Assembly: GCA_029582265.1 (NCBI GenBank) | Contig: CM055816.1 | Span: 3,874,698-3,938,697, forward strand | From: Zoroaster sp. YZ-2022 | Taxonomy: Eukaryota > Echinodermata > Asteroidea > Forcipulatida > Zoroasteridae | Direction: 5' to 3' | DNA length: 64,000 nucleotides | Part shown: positions 22,518 to 31,464 of the stretch, piece by piece | Numbering within the stretch: position 1 is the first letter of the stretch | Layout of the letters: each line of letters opens with the position of its first letter | Notes under the pieces: generated by a model | Told to the model about the DNA's origin: nothing | Seen by the model: only the letters and a program-made list of their open reading frames with translations | Database searches by the model: none | Position numbers and translations under genes: made by a program

Positions 22518-22743
22518 AATACTGCTTGGTAAAATTCCTTGTTGAACCAACCAATCTTGCGTCATTAGCGCCAACCCGACCGTAGTCGTTAGTTTTAGAC
22601 CATCATGTACATCTAGCTTTCCCAAATCGGCTGGATTTATTTTAAACACTTTTTTTAGCAGCCATGCTGTAAAAAACGGTTATAATTCCTACGACTCATC
22701 CGTGATAAGCTGAATTAACGATTCCTTTCGTAACTATCATAGA
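22518..22743 (-). pseudogene. Small Polinton membrane-like gene, decayed paralogue
   Basis: From an ATG at about 22743 the frame reads MSMIVTKGIVNSAYHG, then a stop, then GIITVFYSMAAKK and, after a one-base slip, a stretch containing NPADLGKLDVHDG and ending ALMTQDWLVQQGILP. The start region aligns with the gene at 22864-23037 (NSAYHG against NLAFYG, a hydrophobic run in both), so the two look like tandem paralogues. They also share an upstream TATA-type element. Function unknown. Small proteins of this kind accompany Polinton structural genes as I recall, but I cannot name it. Confidence 0.5.
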
Positions 22744-22765
22744 CATATTTTATAGTATAGACAAT
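22744..22765 (-). promoter_or_regulatory. Shared TATA-type upstream element, copy 1
   Basis: On the minus strand ATTGTCTATACTATAAAATA is followed by TGTCT and the presumed start ATG. The same block precedes the gene at 23037 and its copy at 62600, so a conserved core promoter with CTATAAAATAT is likely. Inferred from conservation only. Confidence 0.5.
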
Positions 22766-22863
22766 ATATATATATATTTTTTAAAACGTCACAACCTCCT
22801 CTAACCCCCCAAAAAGTTTTGATTATAAACTCTCTTCTTTAAAAAAATCATGAGTCAGATACC

Positions 22864-23037
22864 CTACAACTCCCCATACCAAAGGTGACTAAGAAAGCCA
22901 CTTTTTTTATCAGGATATTCATGATAATGTTTTATACTAGTTTTAGTTGATTCTATAACGGCTATGGCAGACATAGCTGTTAAAATTCCCATTGTACCGT
23001 AAAAAGCTAAATTAGCGATTTCGTTCGTATCTATCAT
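22864..23037 (-). CDS. Small Polinton protein with one membrane segment, 57 aa
   Basis: An intact short frame starts MIDTNEIANLAFYG, has a hydrophobic helix (GILTAMSAIAVIE, residues about 17-29) and ends HLWYGEL. It is preceded by the conserved CTATAAAATAT element. A homologous but damaged copy lies at about 62602-62790 in the inverted segment. The protein could be a minor virion or membrane component of the Polinton. I do not recognise a named family. End coordinates may be off by one base. Confidence 0.5.
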   Translation of the reverse strand: MIDTNEIANLAFYGTMGILTAMSAIAVIESTKTSIKHYHEYPDKKSGFLSHLWYGEL

Positions 23038-23038
23038 A

Positions 23039-23062
23039 GATATATTTTATAGTATAGACAAT
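23039..23062 (-). promoter_or_regulatory. Shared TATA-type upstream element, copy 2
   Basis: The minus strand reads ATTGTCTATACTATAAAATA then TATCT directly before the ATG of the 57-aa gene. It differs from copy 1 at one or two positions over about 25 bases. The spacing between the TATA core and the ATG is only about ten bases, implying a very short leader. Confidence 0.5.
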
Positions 23063-23134
23063 ATTTTTTTATTCCATTTCGAAAACATTATTTTAATTTT
23101 TTTTTCGATTGAATCAACTTTTGACGATTCTATT

Positions 23135-23232
23135 TTTATGGGTTTTGGTGGTGGTGGTAAATATAATATACAAAACCCGCTAAAACTATTACTCCGATGT
23201 ACAGCGTGTTTGTATCATCGTTATTTTCTTAA
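23135..23232 (-). pseudogene. Single-pass membrane peptide remnant of Polinton
   Basis: The minus strand encodes NNDDTNTLYIGVIVLAGFVY, then YIYHHHQNP and a stop: an acidic head, one clear transmembrane helix and a histidine-rich tail. No ATG lies in frame after the preceding stop, so either the start has mutated or it is expressed as an extension of the overlapping upstream gene. A decayed copy is present at about 62400-62500. Confidence 0.45.
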
Positions 23233-23439
23233 TTTTTTTACGGAAGATAAATATGCTATAACGTTTGTTTTAACAACTGCTTTCTTTTTAAAATGTTGTT
23301 TTTTCTTTTTATTAAGTTCCGCGAGTCTTTTACCAGCCGCCACTCTGTTTGGATTTATTTTTATTTTAGTCGGTGTTTTCGTCACTACCGACGTCTCTGC
23401 TTGCGTCTCTATCTGTGATTGCTTCTCCATCGTCTTCAT
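23221..23439 (-). CDS. Small basic Polinton protein, 72 aa
   Basis: The frame begins MKTMEKQSQIETQAETSV and has a lysine-rich core KIKINPNRVAAGKRLAELNK followed by a KKKKQHFKKK run. The NPxRVAAGKRLAE box with a basic tail is one I associate with short DNA-binding or core-protein-like genes next to Polinton structural genes. It starts just after the 161-aa gene ends, on the same strand, as in a compact viral-type gene cluster. A copy at 62166-62356 retains the box with altered reading. Confidence 0.6.
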   Translation of the reverse strand: MKTMEKQSQIETQAETSVVTKTPTKIKINPNRVAAGKRLAELNKKKKQHFKKKAVVKTNVIAYLSSVKKLRK

Positions 23440-23442
23440 AAT

Positions 23443-23928
23443 TTAGACAAGATATTTTCTTTTTAAACGTTTTGCCGAAATTAGCGCTGCTGTGATCGGT
23501 GCCAAGTATATTCCATACTTGTAGTATATTTCACATAATCCGCTAGAAAGAGCGCTCGAAATGAGTGGGTCTTTTTCTAAATCTGTAATTAAATTTTCTT
23601 CGTCATCGATCGTAAACTGGTATCCCATCACATCGATAAAGTTTAAACTCGATCCTAGCGCTTTAGCGTATAGAGTTATAATCGACGAGCCTAACGAAGA
23701 TATCATATCGCGACCTAATCTCGCTTCGTATCGTACGTATAATTTATCTTGATCTACTAAATTTAAAGCTTCAATTTCACTAATACTATACTCTTTACCA
23801 AAATATTTCTTCGAGTTTCCTCCAGCTACGACGGCTAACAAACGATCAATGCGTTGACTAGACGGTAAAACGATATTTTCAACGGGAGTTGCTGACTCTT
23901 CGTTTAAAATTTTCTCAACTTCTTGCAT
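23443..23928 (-). CDS. Polinton-associated hypothetical protein, 161 aa
   Basis: An intact frame starts MQEVEKILNEESATPVENIV and is mostly helical-looking, with a hydrophobic stretch DMISSLGSSIITLYAKALGS (about residues 74-93) and an aromatic LCEIYYKYGIYLAP near the C terminus. It is the first gene of the minus-strand cluster 161 aa, 72 aa, membrane peptide, 57 aa. I recall similar proteins in cnidarian and deuterostome Polintons but no established function. An indel-damaged copy is at about 61690-62160. A TATATATAATAATG context sets the start. Confidence 0.6.
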   Translation of the reverse strand: MQEVEKILNEESATPVENIVLPSSQRIDRLLAVVAGGNSKKYFGKEYSISEIEALNLVDQDKLYVRYEARLGRDMISSLGSSIITLYAKALGSSLNFIDVMGYQFTIDDEENLITDLEKDPLISSALSSGLCEIYYKYGIYLAPITAALISAKRLKRKYLV

Positions 23929-24060
23929 TATTATATATATTGCGAGAAATAATTTTTGTTAAAATTCGTTTTCGCTCCTCGTTAAAATTTGTTCTCAACT
24001 TGTTCCATTATTATATATATAATACTTGAAATATTTTTTTATTTAAAATTTGTTTTGCTG
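23905..24060 (-). repeat. About 77-bp tandem duplication of the 161-aa gene start
   Basis: The stretch TTAAAATTTTCTCAACTTCT followed by TGCATTATTATATATAT recurs about 77 bp to the right as TTAAAATTTGTTCTCAACTT then GTTCCATTATTATATATAT. The unit covers the first codons and the TATATATAATAATG region of the gene, so it duplicates a start-and-promoter module. The outer copy is decayed. Confidence 0.55.
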
Positions 24061-24397
24061 TTGTTAACGGTTTTATACGTGTCAATGTAATGAGCGCCTC
24101 ACAAGCAGCCACTCTTAACAGCTCTCCAGGTTTTGTGCTAAGTAATTGTTTTGTAGCTACAAGTTTGTCTTCATTTTTATACTAGTGGATTTCTTATTAG
24201 ACCTGGAATCTACTGGACGTTTTATGTGAGTATTTGTACATTTGTTTTCTTATAATAAGTGAAAAACTGTTGTTGTTTTTCTGATTGTGCAGTAAGATTT
24301 TACTGCATTTGTGCAGTCAACTCTGATTTAGATTATAACCTGTAGCTAGAGATTATAACCTGTAGCTTGACCACAAGCCTTTTACCAAGCCTTTTGT

Positions 24398-25369
24398 TTG
24401 GATCAACAACTTTGTGATCAGACAATTGAGGTCTACATCCTGTTTATTCTACTCCTGCTATCCAGACCATTGTGTCTCAATGACTCATCAGTAGATGGCT
24501 ACAAGATGCAATCTACAGATTGTTCAACTAAAATCCGCCATCTTAAATTCTTGAGACGTCCTATATCATACTATGATAATTCATCTGCCACCTTTCACCT
24601 GGAACTCTTAATTTCTGGTGACATAAACCCAAACCCTGGACCTGAAACACTGATCAACACACCCACAAACACCACTCAGCTCCATAAAATTTCCTACAGC
24701 CGCAATGAACTACTCAATCTTCGCAATGCTCCATGTACTGATGTAGCTTTATCTTATTCAGCATTGAGTCAATTGAACTGTCTTGGAATACTTGCTAATC
24801 AACCCCAAACATACCGCCGCACACATAGAGGTAAAAAAGCTGGTCGCCGTAGAATGGACAGACTTACACAACTAGCACTCCAGCCTTACCAACCCCCAGC
24901 AGTGAACTCAACCACATCAACAAGCGACATTGGCATAACTTCAACTCCAAATGTTCACGATGAGTCTAAACTTCAGCTCTGTGTCTTGAATACTCAATCC
25001 ATATGTAACAAATCGGATGAATTTGTTGACTTTGTACTTCAAAACAATTTGGATCTTGTTGCCATAACCGAGACATGGTTTAAACCTGATGATGATTTGC
25101 TACCCCGTGAGTGTACTCCTGCTGGCTACTCTCTCCATCATATCCCCAGACCAATAAAGACCGGTGGAGGGGTTGCACTACTCTTTAGGTCCAGTTTATC
25201 TGTCAGCATGAAAAGTGTTAACATTGACTACCTAACATTTGAATCTCTGCATGCTGAGGTAACGTGCAACTCTAGATCTGTTCGCCTTGTTAATATTTAT
25301 CGACTGGAAAGGGATGTTGATGGTAAACATGTAAACTTTCCAGTTTTCTGCAGGAATTTGAAAAATTAA
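24398..25369 (+). CDS. CR1 ORF N-terminal part with endonuclease, 323 codons
   Basis: The frame begins with a hydrophobic, signal-like run (VYILFILLLLSRPLCL, residues about 12-27), then a 2A-like SGDINPNPGP (residues about 73-82) and a basic THRGKKAGRRRMDRL linker. The endonuclease follows with LCVLNTQSICNKSDEF, LVAITETWFKPDD (catalytic Glu) and IPRPIKTGGGVALLF. A frame change near 25340 ends it. The rest of the endonuclease continues at about 25375-25700 (TGDFNIHMD, then LSDHYAIM with the catalytic SDH) in other frames. The ATG choice is open, since the frame has no firm upstream boundary. Confidence 0.8.
   Translation: MDQQLCDQTIEVYILFILLLLSRPLCLNDSSVDGYKMQSTDCSTKIRHLKFLRRPISYYDNSSATFHLELLISGDINPNPGPETLINTPTNTTQLHKISYSRNELLNLRNAPCTDVALSYSALSQLNCLGILANQPQTYRRTHRGKKAGRRRMDRLTQLALQPYQPPAVNSTTSTSDIGITSTPNVHDESKLQLCVLNTQSICNKSDEFVDFVLQNNLDLVAITETWFKPDDDLLPRECTPAGYSLHHIPRPIKTGGGVALLFRSSLSVSMKSVNIDYLTFESLHAEVTCNSRSVRLVNIYRLERDVDGKHVNFPVFCRNLKN
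24614..24643 (+). promoter_or_regulatory. 2A-like NPGP motif in the CR1 ORF
   Basis: The codons read SGDINPNPGP. Active 2A peptides make the ribosome skip the Gly-Pro bond and have the consensus D-(V/I)-E-x-NPGP; here the Glu position is Asn. The motif sits about 72 codons after the first ATG, right behind a hydrophobic N terminus, as described for some non-LTR retrotransposons. Whether this variant skips is uncertain. In the inverted copy (near 60950) the sequence breaks right after GDI. Confidence 0.65.
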
Positions 25370-26112
25370 TTGTCGATTATCTCTTACACCCACCTGACAT
25401 TATTTTAACTGGCGATTTTAACATTCATATGGACATAATTTCAAACAATTATGCAAATCAGTTTAAAGATCTGCTCTCTGCTCATGGACTTATACAGCAC
25501 ATCACAGCATCCACTCATCGGTATGGTCACTGTCTTGACCTCATGATAACGCGTGAAAATACTTCACCTCTTATCACGAATATAACTATTCATCCTGGAT
25601 TATCTGATCATTATGCAATCATGGTGAATTTGAACCTTAAAAAACCTCCCATACCTACCATTTCTGTAACTACTCGCCACTGGAAAAAAAGTAAATATTA
25701 AAGATTTATGTCATGATGTTGAATCTCAACTGGAAAATGTAAACCTTGAAGATGGTGAGCTGGATTCTTGTGTCAGTCTATTTGAATCTACTGTCCGTAA
25801 CATCTTGGATTATCATGCTCCGCAAAAAACTCGAACTGTTAAACTACAATCTGAATCCCCCTGGTTCAATGATGATATCCGTGCTGCAAGGAAAATCCGC
25901 CGTCAACTTGAGCGAAGATGGCGTGACAATGGGAAACTTGGAGTACATCGGCAAGAATACTGTAACCAACGTGATATTGTGAAGAACATGATTAACCAGG
26001 CAAAAATAACTCACTACTCATCTCTTGTGAAAGATAGCTCTGCTGATCAGAAAAAACTCTTTAACATTGTTGAAAAGCTGCTTCATAAACCCAAAGCTCC
26101 AGTGAGAACCTG
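25340..26112 (+). pseudogene. CR1 endonuclease C-terminal part and linker, frame-broken
   Basis: In shifting frames this gives TGDFNIHMDIISNN, GHCLDLMITREN, LSDHYAIMVNLNL (to 25701) and then the linker SILDYHAPQKTRTVKLQSE, WFNDDIRAARKIRRQLERRW and HYSSLVKDSSADQKKLFNIV. It ends at HKPKAPVRTC where the RT core is deleted. The linker matches the antisense fragments at 1782-2225 and 59170-59770. Confidence 0.75.
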
Positions 26113-26127
26113 CTGATTCCTGCATTA

Positions 26128-26853
26128 AAACACTGGAGAAATGTATTCAAGAGATTCGAAGTTGGATGAGACAAAACTTCCTGAAATTGAACGATGAAAA
26201 AACAGAATTTGTTCTATTTGGATCACGTCAGCAATTGTCTAAGTTTCTCTTCCATTTATTACAATTGGTGACTCATAGATAACCCCTCATTACATGCACG
26301 TAATTTGGGTGTTATATTTGACTCGACAATGACTTTAAAACCACATATCTCCAACATTGTTCGCATATCATCATTTCATATCAGAAATATAAGCCGAATT
26401 AGGAAATACTTGAATAAAAGTGCTGCTGAACAAATTATACATGCGTTTGTCACATCACGGCTCGATAACGGGAATGCTCTCCTTTACGGTCTCCCGCAGA
26501 ATAAAATATCTCGTCTTCATCACATACAAAACACAGCAGCTCGTGTTGTGACTTTGTCCAGAAAGTCATGCCATATCACGCCAATCTTGAAAGAACTGCA
26601 CTGGCTTCCTGTTTCACAGAGAATTGTTTTTAAACTTATGCTAATTGTTCACAAATCTTTCAATAAAATTGCTCCAATTTATATTTCTGAACTGCTTAAA
26701 GTCTACACTTCATCACGCAATTTGCGCTCCAGCAACATGTCACTCCTAAAGGAGAAACTTCAAAACGGAACTGGGGTGATAGGTCATTTTCTGTCGCAGC
26801 TCCGAGACTCTGGAATCATCTTCCAACTAAACTCAAATCTTGTCATAGTATAA
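26128..26853 (+). pseudogene. CR1 RT C-terminal (thumb/connection) part
   Basis: The first part reads IKTLEKCIQEIRSWMRQNF then LKLNDEKTEFVLFGSRQQL. After a frame change near 26260 a 182-codon frame (26305-26853) gives GVIFDSTMTLKPHISNIV, ARVVTLSRKSCHITPILKEL, HWLPVSQRIVFKLM and APIYISELL. This is the characteristic post-YxDD region of CR1/L2/Jockey-group RTs. The catalytic block itself is missing. Confidence 0.8.
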
Positions 26854-27096
26854 CCAGATTTAAGTCGATGCTTAAAACTCATCTTATGTCACAACTCTTC
26901 AAAGATGATGTATATTTGTAATTGCATTGTAGGTACATGTATCTCGGTACATAATTTTGTTTTTCCCCTATGCTATCATTGTATATTGTTTGGATTCATG
27001 TTTTTTCTTTGTTTCCGCGCCTTGAGCGCCCAGCAGGGTGGATATGTGCGCGCTATAAATCTTTATTATTATTATTATTTTTGTTGTTGTGAAAGT

Positions 27097-27112
27097 GGAG
27101 TTATAAAACTCC
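27097..27112 (-). terminator. 3'-terminal stem-loop of L1-like copy A
   Basis: In element sense GGAGTTTTATAACTCC folds into a 6-bp stem with a TTAT loop within about 20 bases of the 3' end. Equivalent hairpins end the other L1-like copies. I infer an RT-recognition structure rather than a transcription terminator; the type chosen is the nearest available. Confidence 0.55.
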
Positions 27113-27660
27113 ATTTATTCAACTTCTTTCACCAAAATGTACATACATAAGTACAATATATACAATTAAAATTATATATATAAACAAGAATTTTATAATG
27201 AAAATAATGAAAAATAGCAATAATGAACAATAACTAATACAAATAATGAATAACTGAATAAAGCAACCAAAAGGTAACAAACAATAATAAATAAACAAAT
27301 CAAAAATACAGATATACATAAATAATCTTCATACAAAAAGTACATATAAATATTTATATATAACTAACATCACATTTCATTACCAAATACGTCACTTACA
27401 ATACTCATATATACATAATGAAAACAAATATATTCAAGACATTCGTTGATATTTTAGAAATGAGCAACAAAAATATACATTAGAAAAAACACAAAATAAA
27501 TACACGTAATTTGTACGATAAGCTAACACAATCAATCAATTACACATTAATCATCAAAAAAATATATAATACTTACAAAATATATACACATGACATAACT
27601 AATACAGTATATCTCAACAAAATTCATTTTAGTAATCAAAATGAATTTGGTTTTGCTCAT

Positions 27661-28110
27661 CTAAAGAGCATAGAACATTGTTTTTTGTGTAGTAAGTTTT
27701 AAATAATTTTTTATGAAGTCTGTTTTTTCCAAAACTAAAAAACGTTTCATATTCTGTTTAAACTGTGCAACAAGGTCCATATGCTTGTAATGTTTGTCAA
27801 AAATAATTTTACATCTAGAATTCCAAATTTCACGGAGCATTTTACAAACTATAATTCCTTGAACTGGCTTTAAATTAAGTCCCAGAATTCTGTTACAATC
27901 GTTAAGATAAAAAAACTTGTTTTTAGTGAGTTTTTTCAATAAATGTTCTATATAAATCCAAGCATTTAAAGTACGACTACAATAGATAAAAAGATGCTCG
28001 TGAGTTTCATTTTCAGTATTACAGAGCGGACACTGGACGTCATTAATTTTACCAATTTTGTGTAAAATATTCCTAGTCGGCAAAATGCGAAATCTAAGTT
28101 TGTACAACAA
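27661..28110 (-). CDS. ORF2 C-terminal Cys/His domain of L1-like copy A
   Basis: The frame reads KLRFRILPTRNILHKIGKIN followed by CPLCNTENETHEHLFIYC, the C-x2-C...H-x4-C motif found at the C terminus of L1-clade ORF2 proteins. It is separated from the RT block by a frame change between 28110 and 28369, where WQNILHISSNLEW-like sequence lies in another frame. It ends at 27661 and is followed by a 550-bp AT-rich 3' UTR. Confidence 0.8.
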   Translation of the reverse strand: MLYKLRFRILPTRNILHKIGKINDVQCPLCNTENETHEHLFIYCSRTLNAWIYIEHLLKKLTKNKFFYLNDCNRILGLNLKPVQGIIVCKMLREIWNSRCKIIFDKHYKHMDLVAQFKQNMKRFLVLEKTDFIKNYLKLTTQKTMFYAL

Positions 28111-28368
28111 AATTCTTATCCTCGGAATCCATTAAGAAATTCTTCCATATATTATTCCATATCTTATCCCACTCTAAGTTACTACTGATATGAAGAATAT
28201 TTTGCCACACATCTTGAACAGCAGGTTTAGTAAATTGCATTAAAACGAGATTTCTATAAATAAATTTAGCATTAGTATCGGTAATATTAATAGGACAATT
28301 GTTATTTACATCAGTAACAGTGAGCCAGTTAGATACCCGGTTAGGTGGCCCCTTTAGTTCGTCTTGGA

Positions 28369-30348
28369 TTAAAGAATGATCAATGTGTTTATCAAGACGA
28401 CTAATAATTTTCCGGCATTAATATTCAAAATATGACATTTACTGGCAACTTCCTGAAAGGCAATTAAACGATTATGACAAACGACATCTTTGACGTGAAA
28501 AAACCCATTCGACTTGAGCACAGGACTATTAAAAACAGTATCATCAGTCGTAACAACAATATTATCCCACAAAGGGATTTCTCTACACTCTAACAAACAA
28601 GAAAAATTACGTTCTAACGTGCCTCCAGCTTTGAGAAAGGCTAATAAAAGATCATTATAAAAGGTGGTAGTATTTTTATTTCGTTTTTTAACATTGGCAA
28701 AAATATACCATCCTAAGTTATTGCTAGTACGAGCTTTATTGATCCAATAATCAAAAAAGTATTTCCATTTCCCTTCAGTAGAAGGGTAGCGGGCTAACCA
28801 CTGTAATTTTAAGCTACACAATTTACTATTGATGTCTATTAATCCCATTCCCCCTAGGGATTTCGGGCTAACAATGGTGTTTCTTTTAATTTTATCATTT
28901 TTACCGTTCCAAAAGAATTTCCAAACAATATTACTCATTTTTTTAATCAGAGCCTCGGGACAGGCAAGGACACTTCCCAGGTAGTTCAAACGTGCACCGA
29001 CGAGACAATTAACAATAGTAACCTTACCGTTGTAGGTTAAATTACGTTTAGACCATCTGTCCAGGATACATTGAGTTTTATATATTCGGGGCCCCCAATT
29101 ATCATCGGGCGTAACATCATTTCCTACAATAATACCTAGAATTTTCATTTTATCACACAAATTAAAATCACATGGCTTATCTTGTCTATTTTTCCAGTTA
29201 CCCAGAAATAAAATTTTAGATTTAGCGTGATTAATTTTAGAACCGCTACCTTTACTATAATTATCCAGAATATTATTTATGACGCTAAATTCAATATTAT
29301 TACTAATAAAAAGACTAGTGTCATCCGCATGTTGGATGAGACGTACATTACATTCTCCCTTGGGGGAAGCTATACCATTTAAATCACCTTTATTTCTTAT
29401 TAAAGCTGCAAGACCTTCAGCACAAATAGAATACAACAGGGGGGACAGAGGGCAACCTTGTCTGATTCCCCTCTTCACCTGAATGGGTGAACCGATAAAA
29501 TTGTTGATAATGATACGACTGTTGGGACGGCTATAAAGAAGTTTAATCCACTGAATGAGGGTAGGAGGGATATTCATTTTATACATAATGTTAAACATGT
29601 ATTTCCAACTGATACGATCAAAGGCTTTTTCTTGATCGATGCTGACAAGAGCAGCATCCAAATTTTCTAAATTAACATAATCAATAACATCGCGCAATGG
29701 CATAAGATTATCATGGATTTTTCTTCCTGCAACCCCACAAGTTTGTTCTTCACCAACAAGGTTAGGCATGATACGTTTTAATCTGTTAGTAATCACTTTA
29801 GATAAGATTTTATAATCGACTGCTAATAAACTAATCGGGCGCCAGTTTTTTAAATCATGTCTGTCCCCTGACTTTTTGTAAATAAGCCTAATCAAAGCAC
29901 AATTCATAGAATCGCATAAACGACCATTTCTAAAACAAACATTTAAAACTTGTAGAATGTCAGGACCAATAATATGCCAAAATGTTTGATAAAATTCAAC
30001 GGTTAAACCGTCATAACCCGGGGACTTATTTTTATTCATCTCAAAGAGCGCAATTTTAATTTCTTCATCGGTGATATCATCTTCGAGATCGCTATAAATA
30101 TCATCATAAATATCTTTGTTATTAATATTACTAACGATATCCATTAAATGAGAATCAGAAATTTCTTCAGATTTATAAAGATTGCTACAGAAACTATTAG
30201 CGCAATCTAACAAAGTATCCGCTTGATCAGCATAATTACCGTCGGGAGTAAGAAATTTATCGATTTTACCATTGTCAATTTGTTGTTTTTCTAAATTGAG
30301 AAAAAACTTGGAAGGTTTTTCACCTTCGTTTTTCATGACATTACGCAC
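28369..30348 (-). CDS. ORF2 reverse transcriptase part of L1-like copy A, 659 codons
   Basis: Long open block with the L1/Tx1-clade RT signatures in order: GEKPSKFFLNLEKQ, SPGYDGLTVEFYQ, NWRPISLLAVDYKI, SIDQEKAFDRISW (motif A Asp), RGIRQGCPLSPLLYSICAEG (motif B), and IQHADDTSLFI (HADD, motif C, about 29318-29335). The thumb follows with GSGSKINHAKSKIL and WSKRNLTYNGKV. The block is intact, so loss of activity would come only from the flanking frame changes. Confidence 0.9.
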   Translation of the reverse strand: MRNVMKNEGEKPSKFFLNLEKQQIDNGKIDKFLTPDGNYADQADTLLDCANSFCSNLYKSEEISDSHLMDIVSNINNKDIYDDIYSDLEDDITDEEIKIALFEMNKNKSPGYDGLTVEFYQTFWHIIGPDILQVLNVCFRNGRLCDSMNCALIRLIYKKSGDRHDLKNWRPISLLAVDYKILSKVITNRLKRIMPNLVGEEQTCGVAGRKIHDNLMPLRDVIDYVNLENLDAALVSIDQEKAFDRISWKYMFNIMYKMNIPPTLIQWIKLLYSRPNSRIIINNFIGSPIQVKRGIRQGCPLSPLLYSICAEGLAALIRNKGDLNGIASPKGECNVRLIQHADDTSLFISNNIEFSVINNILDNYSKGSGSKINHAKSKILFLGNWKNRQDKPCDFNLCDKMKILGIIVGNDVTPDDNWGPRIYKTQCILDRWSKRNLTYNGKVTIVNCLVGARLNYLGSVLACPEALIKKMSNIVWKFFWNGKNDKIKRNTIVSPKSLGGMGLIDINSKLCSLKLQWLARYPSTEGKWKYFFDYWINKARTSNNLGWYIFANVKKRNKNTTTFYNDLLLAFLKAGGTLERNFSCLLECREIPLWDNIVVTTDDTVFNSPVLKSNGFFHVKDVVCHNRLIAFQEVASKCHILNINAGKLLVVLINTLIIL

Positions 30349-30445
30349 TCTGACTTGTGCTTTTTTCCAAATGTCAGTTTCATATTTTTTTATTTGAGTT
30401 TCAATAGTTTTATAGCATCAGAATCAGCATACTGGGGATTATTAA

Positions 30446-31360
30446 TCAAAATATTATAACGTTTTTGACGATCTCTTTGATGTTGTTTTTCTTTCCAAGA
30501 TTTCTCTTTGCCGTAATCTCTAATAATTTCTTTAATCCGATATTTACCACTTTCCCACCATTTGGCAAGAGAATCATAATTGTCTTTTTCTTTTCTCCAA
30601 AAATTCCAAAAGGATTCAATTCTAAAAAATCTTTAAGAAGGCTATTATTGCAAATCCATCTTCCTTGGCCATGGCAAATACTCGGGTCATTTAATTTCAG
30701 GCAAATTATACTATGGTCCGATAAACCACAATTGTTGACAGTAACGTCAACAACATTATTCAGAGCACTAGAAGAAATGAACAAATAATCGATTCTACTC
30801 GGTTGCTTAGTGGCTTTATGAAAATGAGTATAACCCTTATCATTGGGATAAACGGTATTCCAAACATCAAAGAGATCTTTCTCCTGAAGCACATTTCTGA
30901 GAATAATTTTACTAACATCTTTAACTCTATTATTATCGATATTACAATTAAAATCCCCTCCTATAACCCAATCGTTATCATCAATAAGATCCTCTAGATC
31001 ATTAAAGAAGTGGGCTCTGGCGTAGGCCTCGTTAGGAGAATACACTGAAGCAATATTAAGATTAGTATTTTTCCATTTAATTTCTCCATTGATCCATCTA
31101 CCCTCACTATCTTTATTAATGTTAATGACGTCTAAGCCGGATTTTTCATTGATCAATATGGCAACCCCCCTAGACTGAGAATTCCCATGACTAAAACAAA
31201 TTTTACCTTTCCATTGTTTACTCCAAACAAGTTCATCGCTAGCCACACTATGGGTTTCTTGAACAAAAATTAAACTACACTTTCTACGTTGTAGATAATC
31301 AAAGAAAACATTGCGCTTGACTTCGTCTCTGAGACCATTAATATTGATAGAAGCAAATGA
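30446..31360 (-). CDS. ORF2 endonuclease part of L1-like copy A
   Basis: Apurinic-type endonuclease that nicks the target for target-primed reverse transcription. The real start is probably the methionine of MAFLSFASININGLRDEVKR (about 31371); upstream codons are hydrophobic leader of doubtful value. Motifs: SININGL (Asn), FVQETHS (Glu), GGDFNCNID (Asp, Asn) and GLSDHSIICLKL (Asp-His). All catalytic residues are present. A frame change around 30410 separates it from the RT block. Confidence 0.8.
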   Translation of the reverse strand, partial: SFASININGLRDEVKRNVFFDYLQRRKCSLIFVQETHSVASDELVWSKQWKGKICFSHGNSQSRGVAILINEKSGLDVININKDSEGRWINGEIKWKNTNLNIASVYSPNEAYARAHFFNDLEDLIDDNDWVIGGDFNCNIDNNRVKDVSKIILRNVLQEKDLFDVWNTVYPNDKGYTHFHKATKQPSRIDYLFISSSALNNVVDVTVNNCGLSDHSIICLKLNDPSICHGQGRWICNNSLLKDFLELNPFGIFGEKKKTIMILLPNGGKVVNIGLKKLLEITAKRNLGKKNNIKEIVKNVIIF

Positions 31361-31464
31361 TAAAAAGGCCATAAAGAGAAAAATGAGGATGTGAGACTTT
31401 AATATGGAAACGAACATGATAAATGAAGAAAACATACCTATAAACCTTGTATTTTGAAAAAAGA

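Larger units (their letters stand above)
24070..27080 (+). mobile_element. CR1-type LINE inserted in the Polinton (internally deleted)
   Basis: A CR1-superfamily LINE with 5' leader from about 24070, a long open N-terminal frame, an apurinic endonuclease, a linker, an RT C-terminal domain and a 3' end GCGCGCTATAAATC followed by (TTA)n at 27062-27078. The RT core with its catalytic aspartates is absent: the sequence jumps at about 26104-26112 from the linker to the post-RT domain. The inverted copy at 57.2-61.3 kb still carries that core, so the loss is a deletion in this copy. It is flanked by Polinton sequence on its left, so it landed in the Polinton. The (ATT)n tail meets the tail of L1-A head-on. 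Confidence 0.85.

Noticed and set aside
23195..23232. Programmed minus-one frameshift at A_AAA_AAA joining the 72-aa gene to the membrane peptide
   Set aside because: A minus-one shift there leads into a third frame that stops after about a dozen codons, not into the membrane peptide frame.
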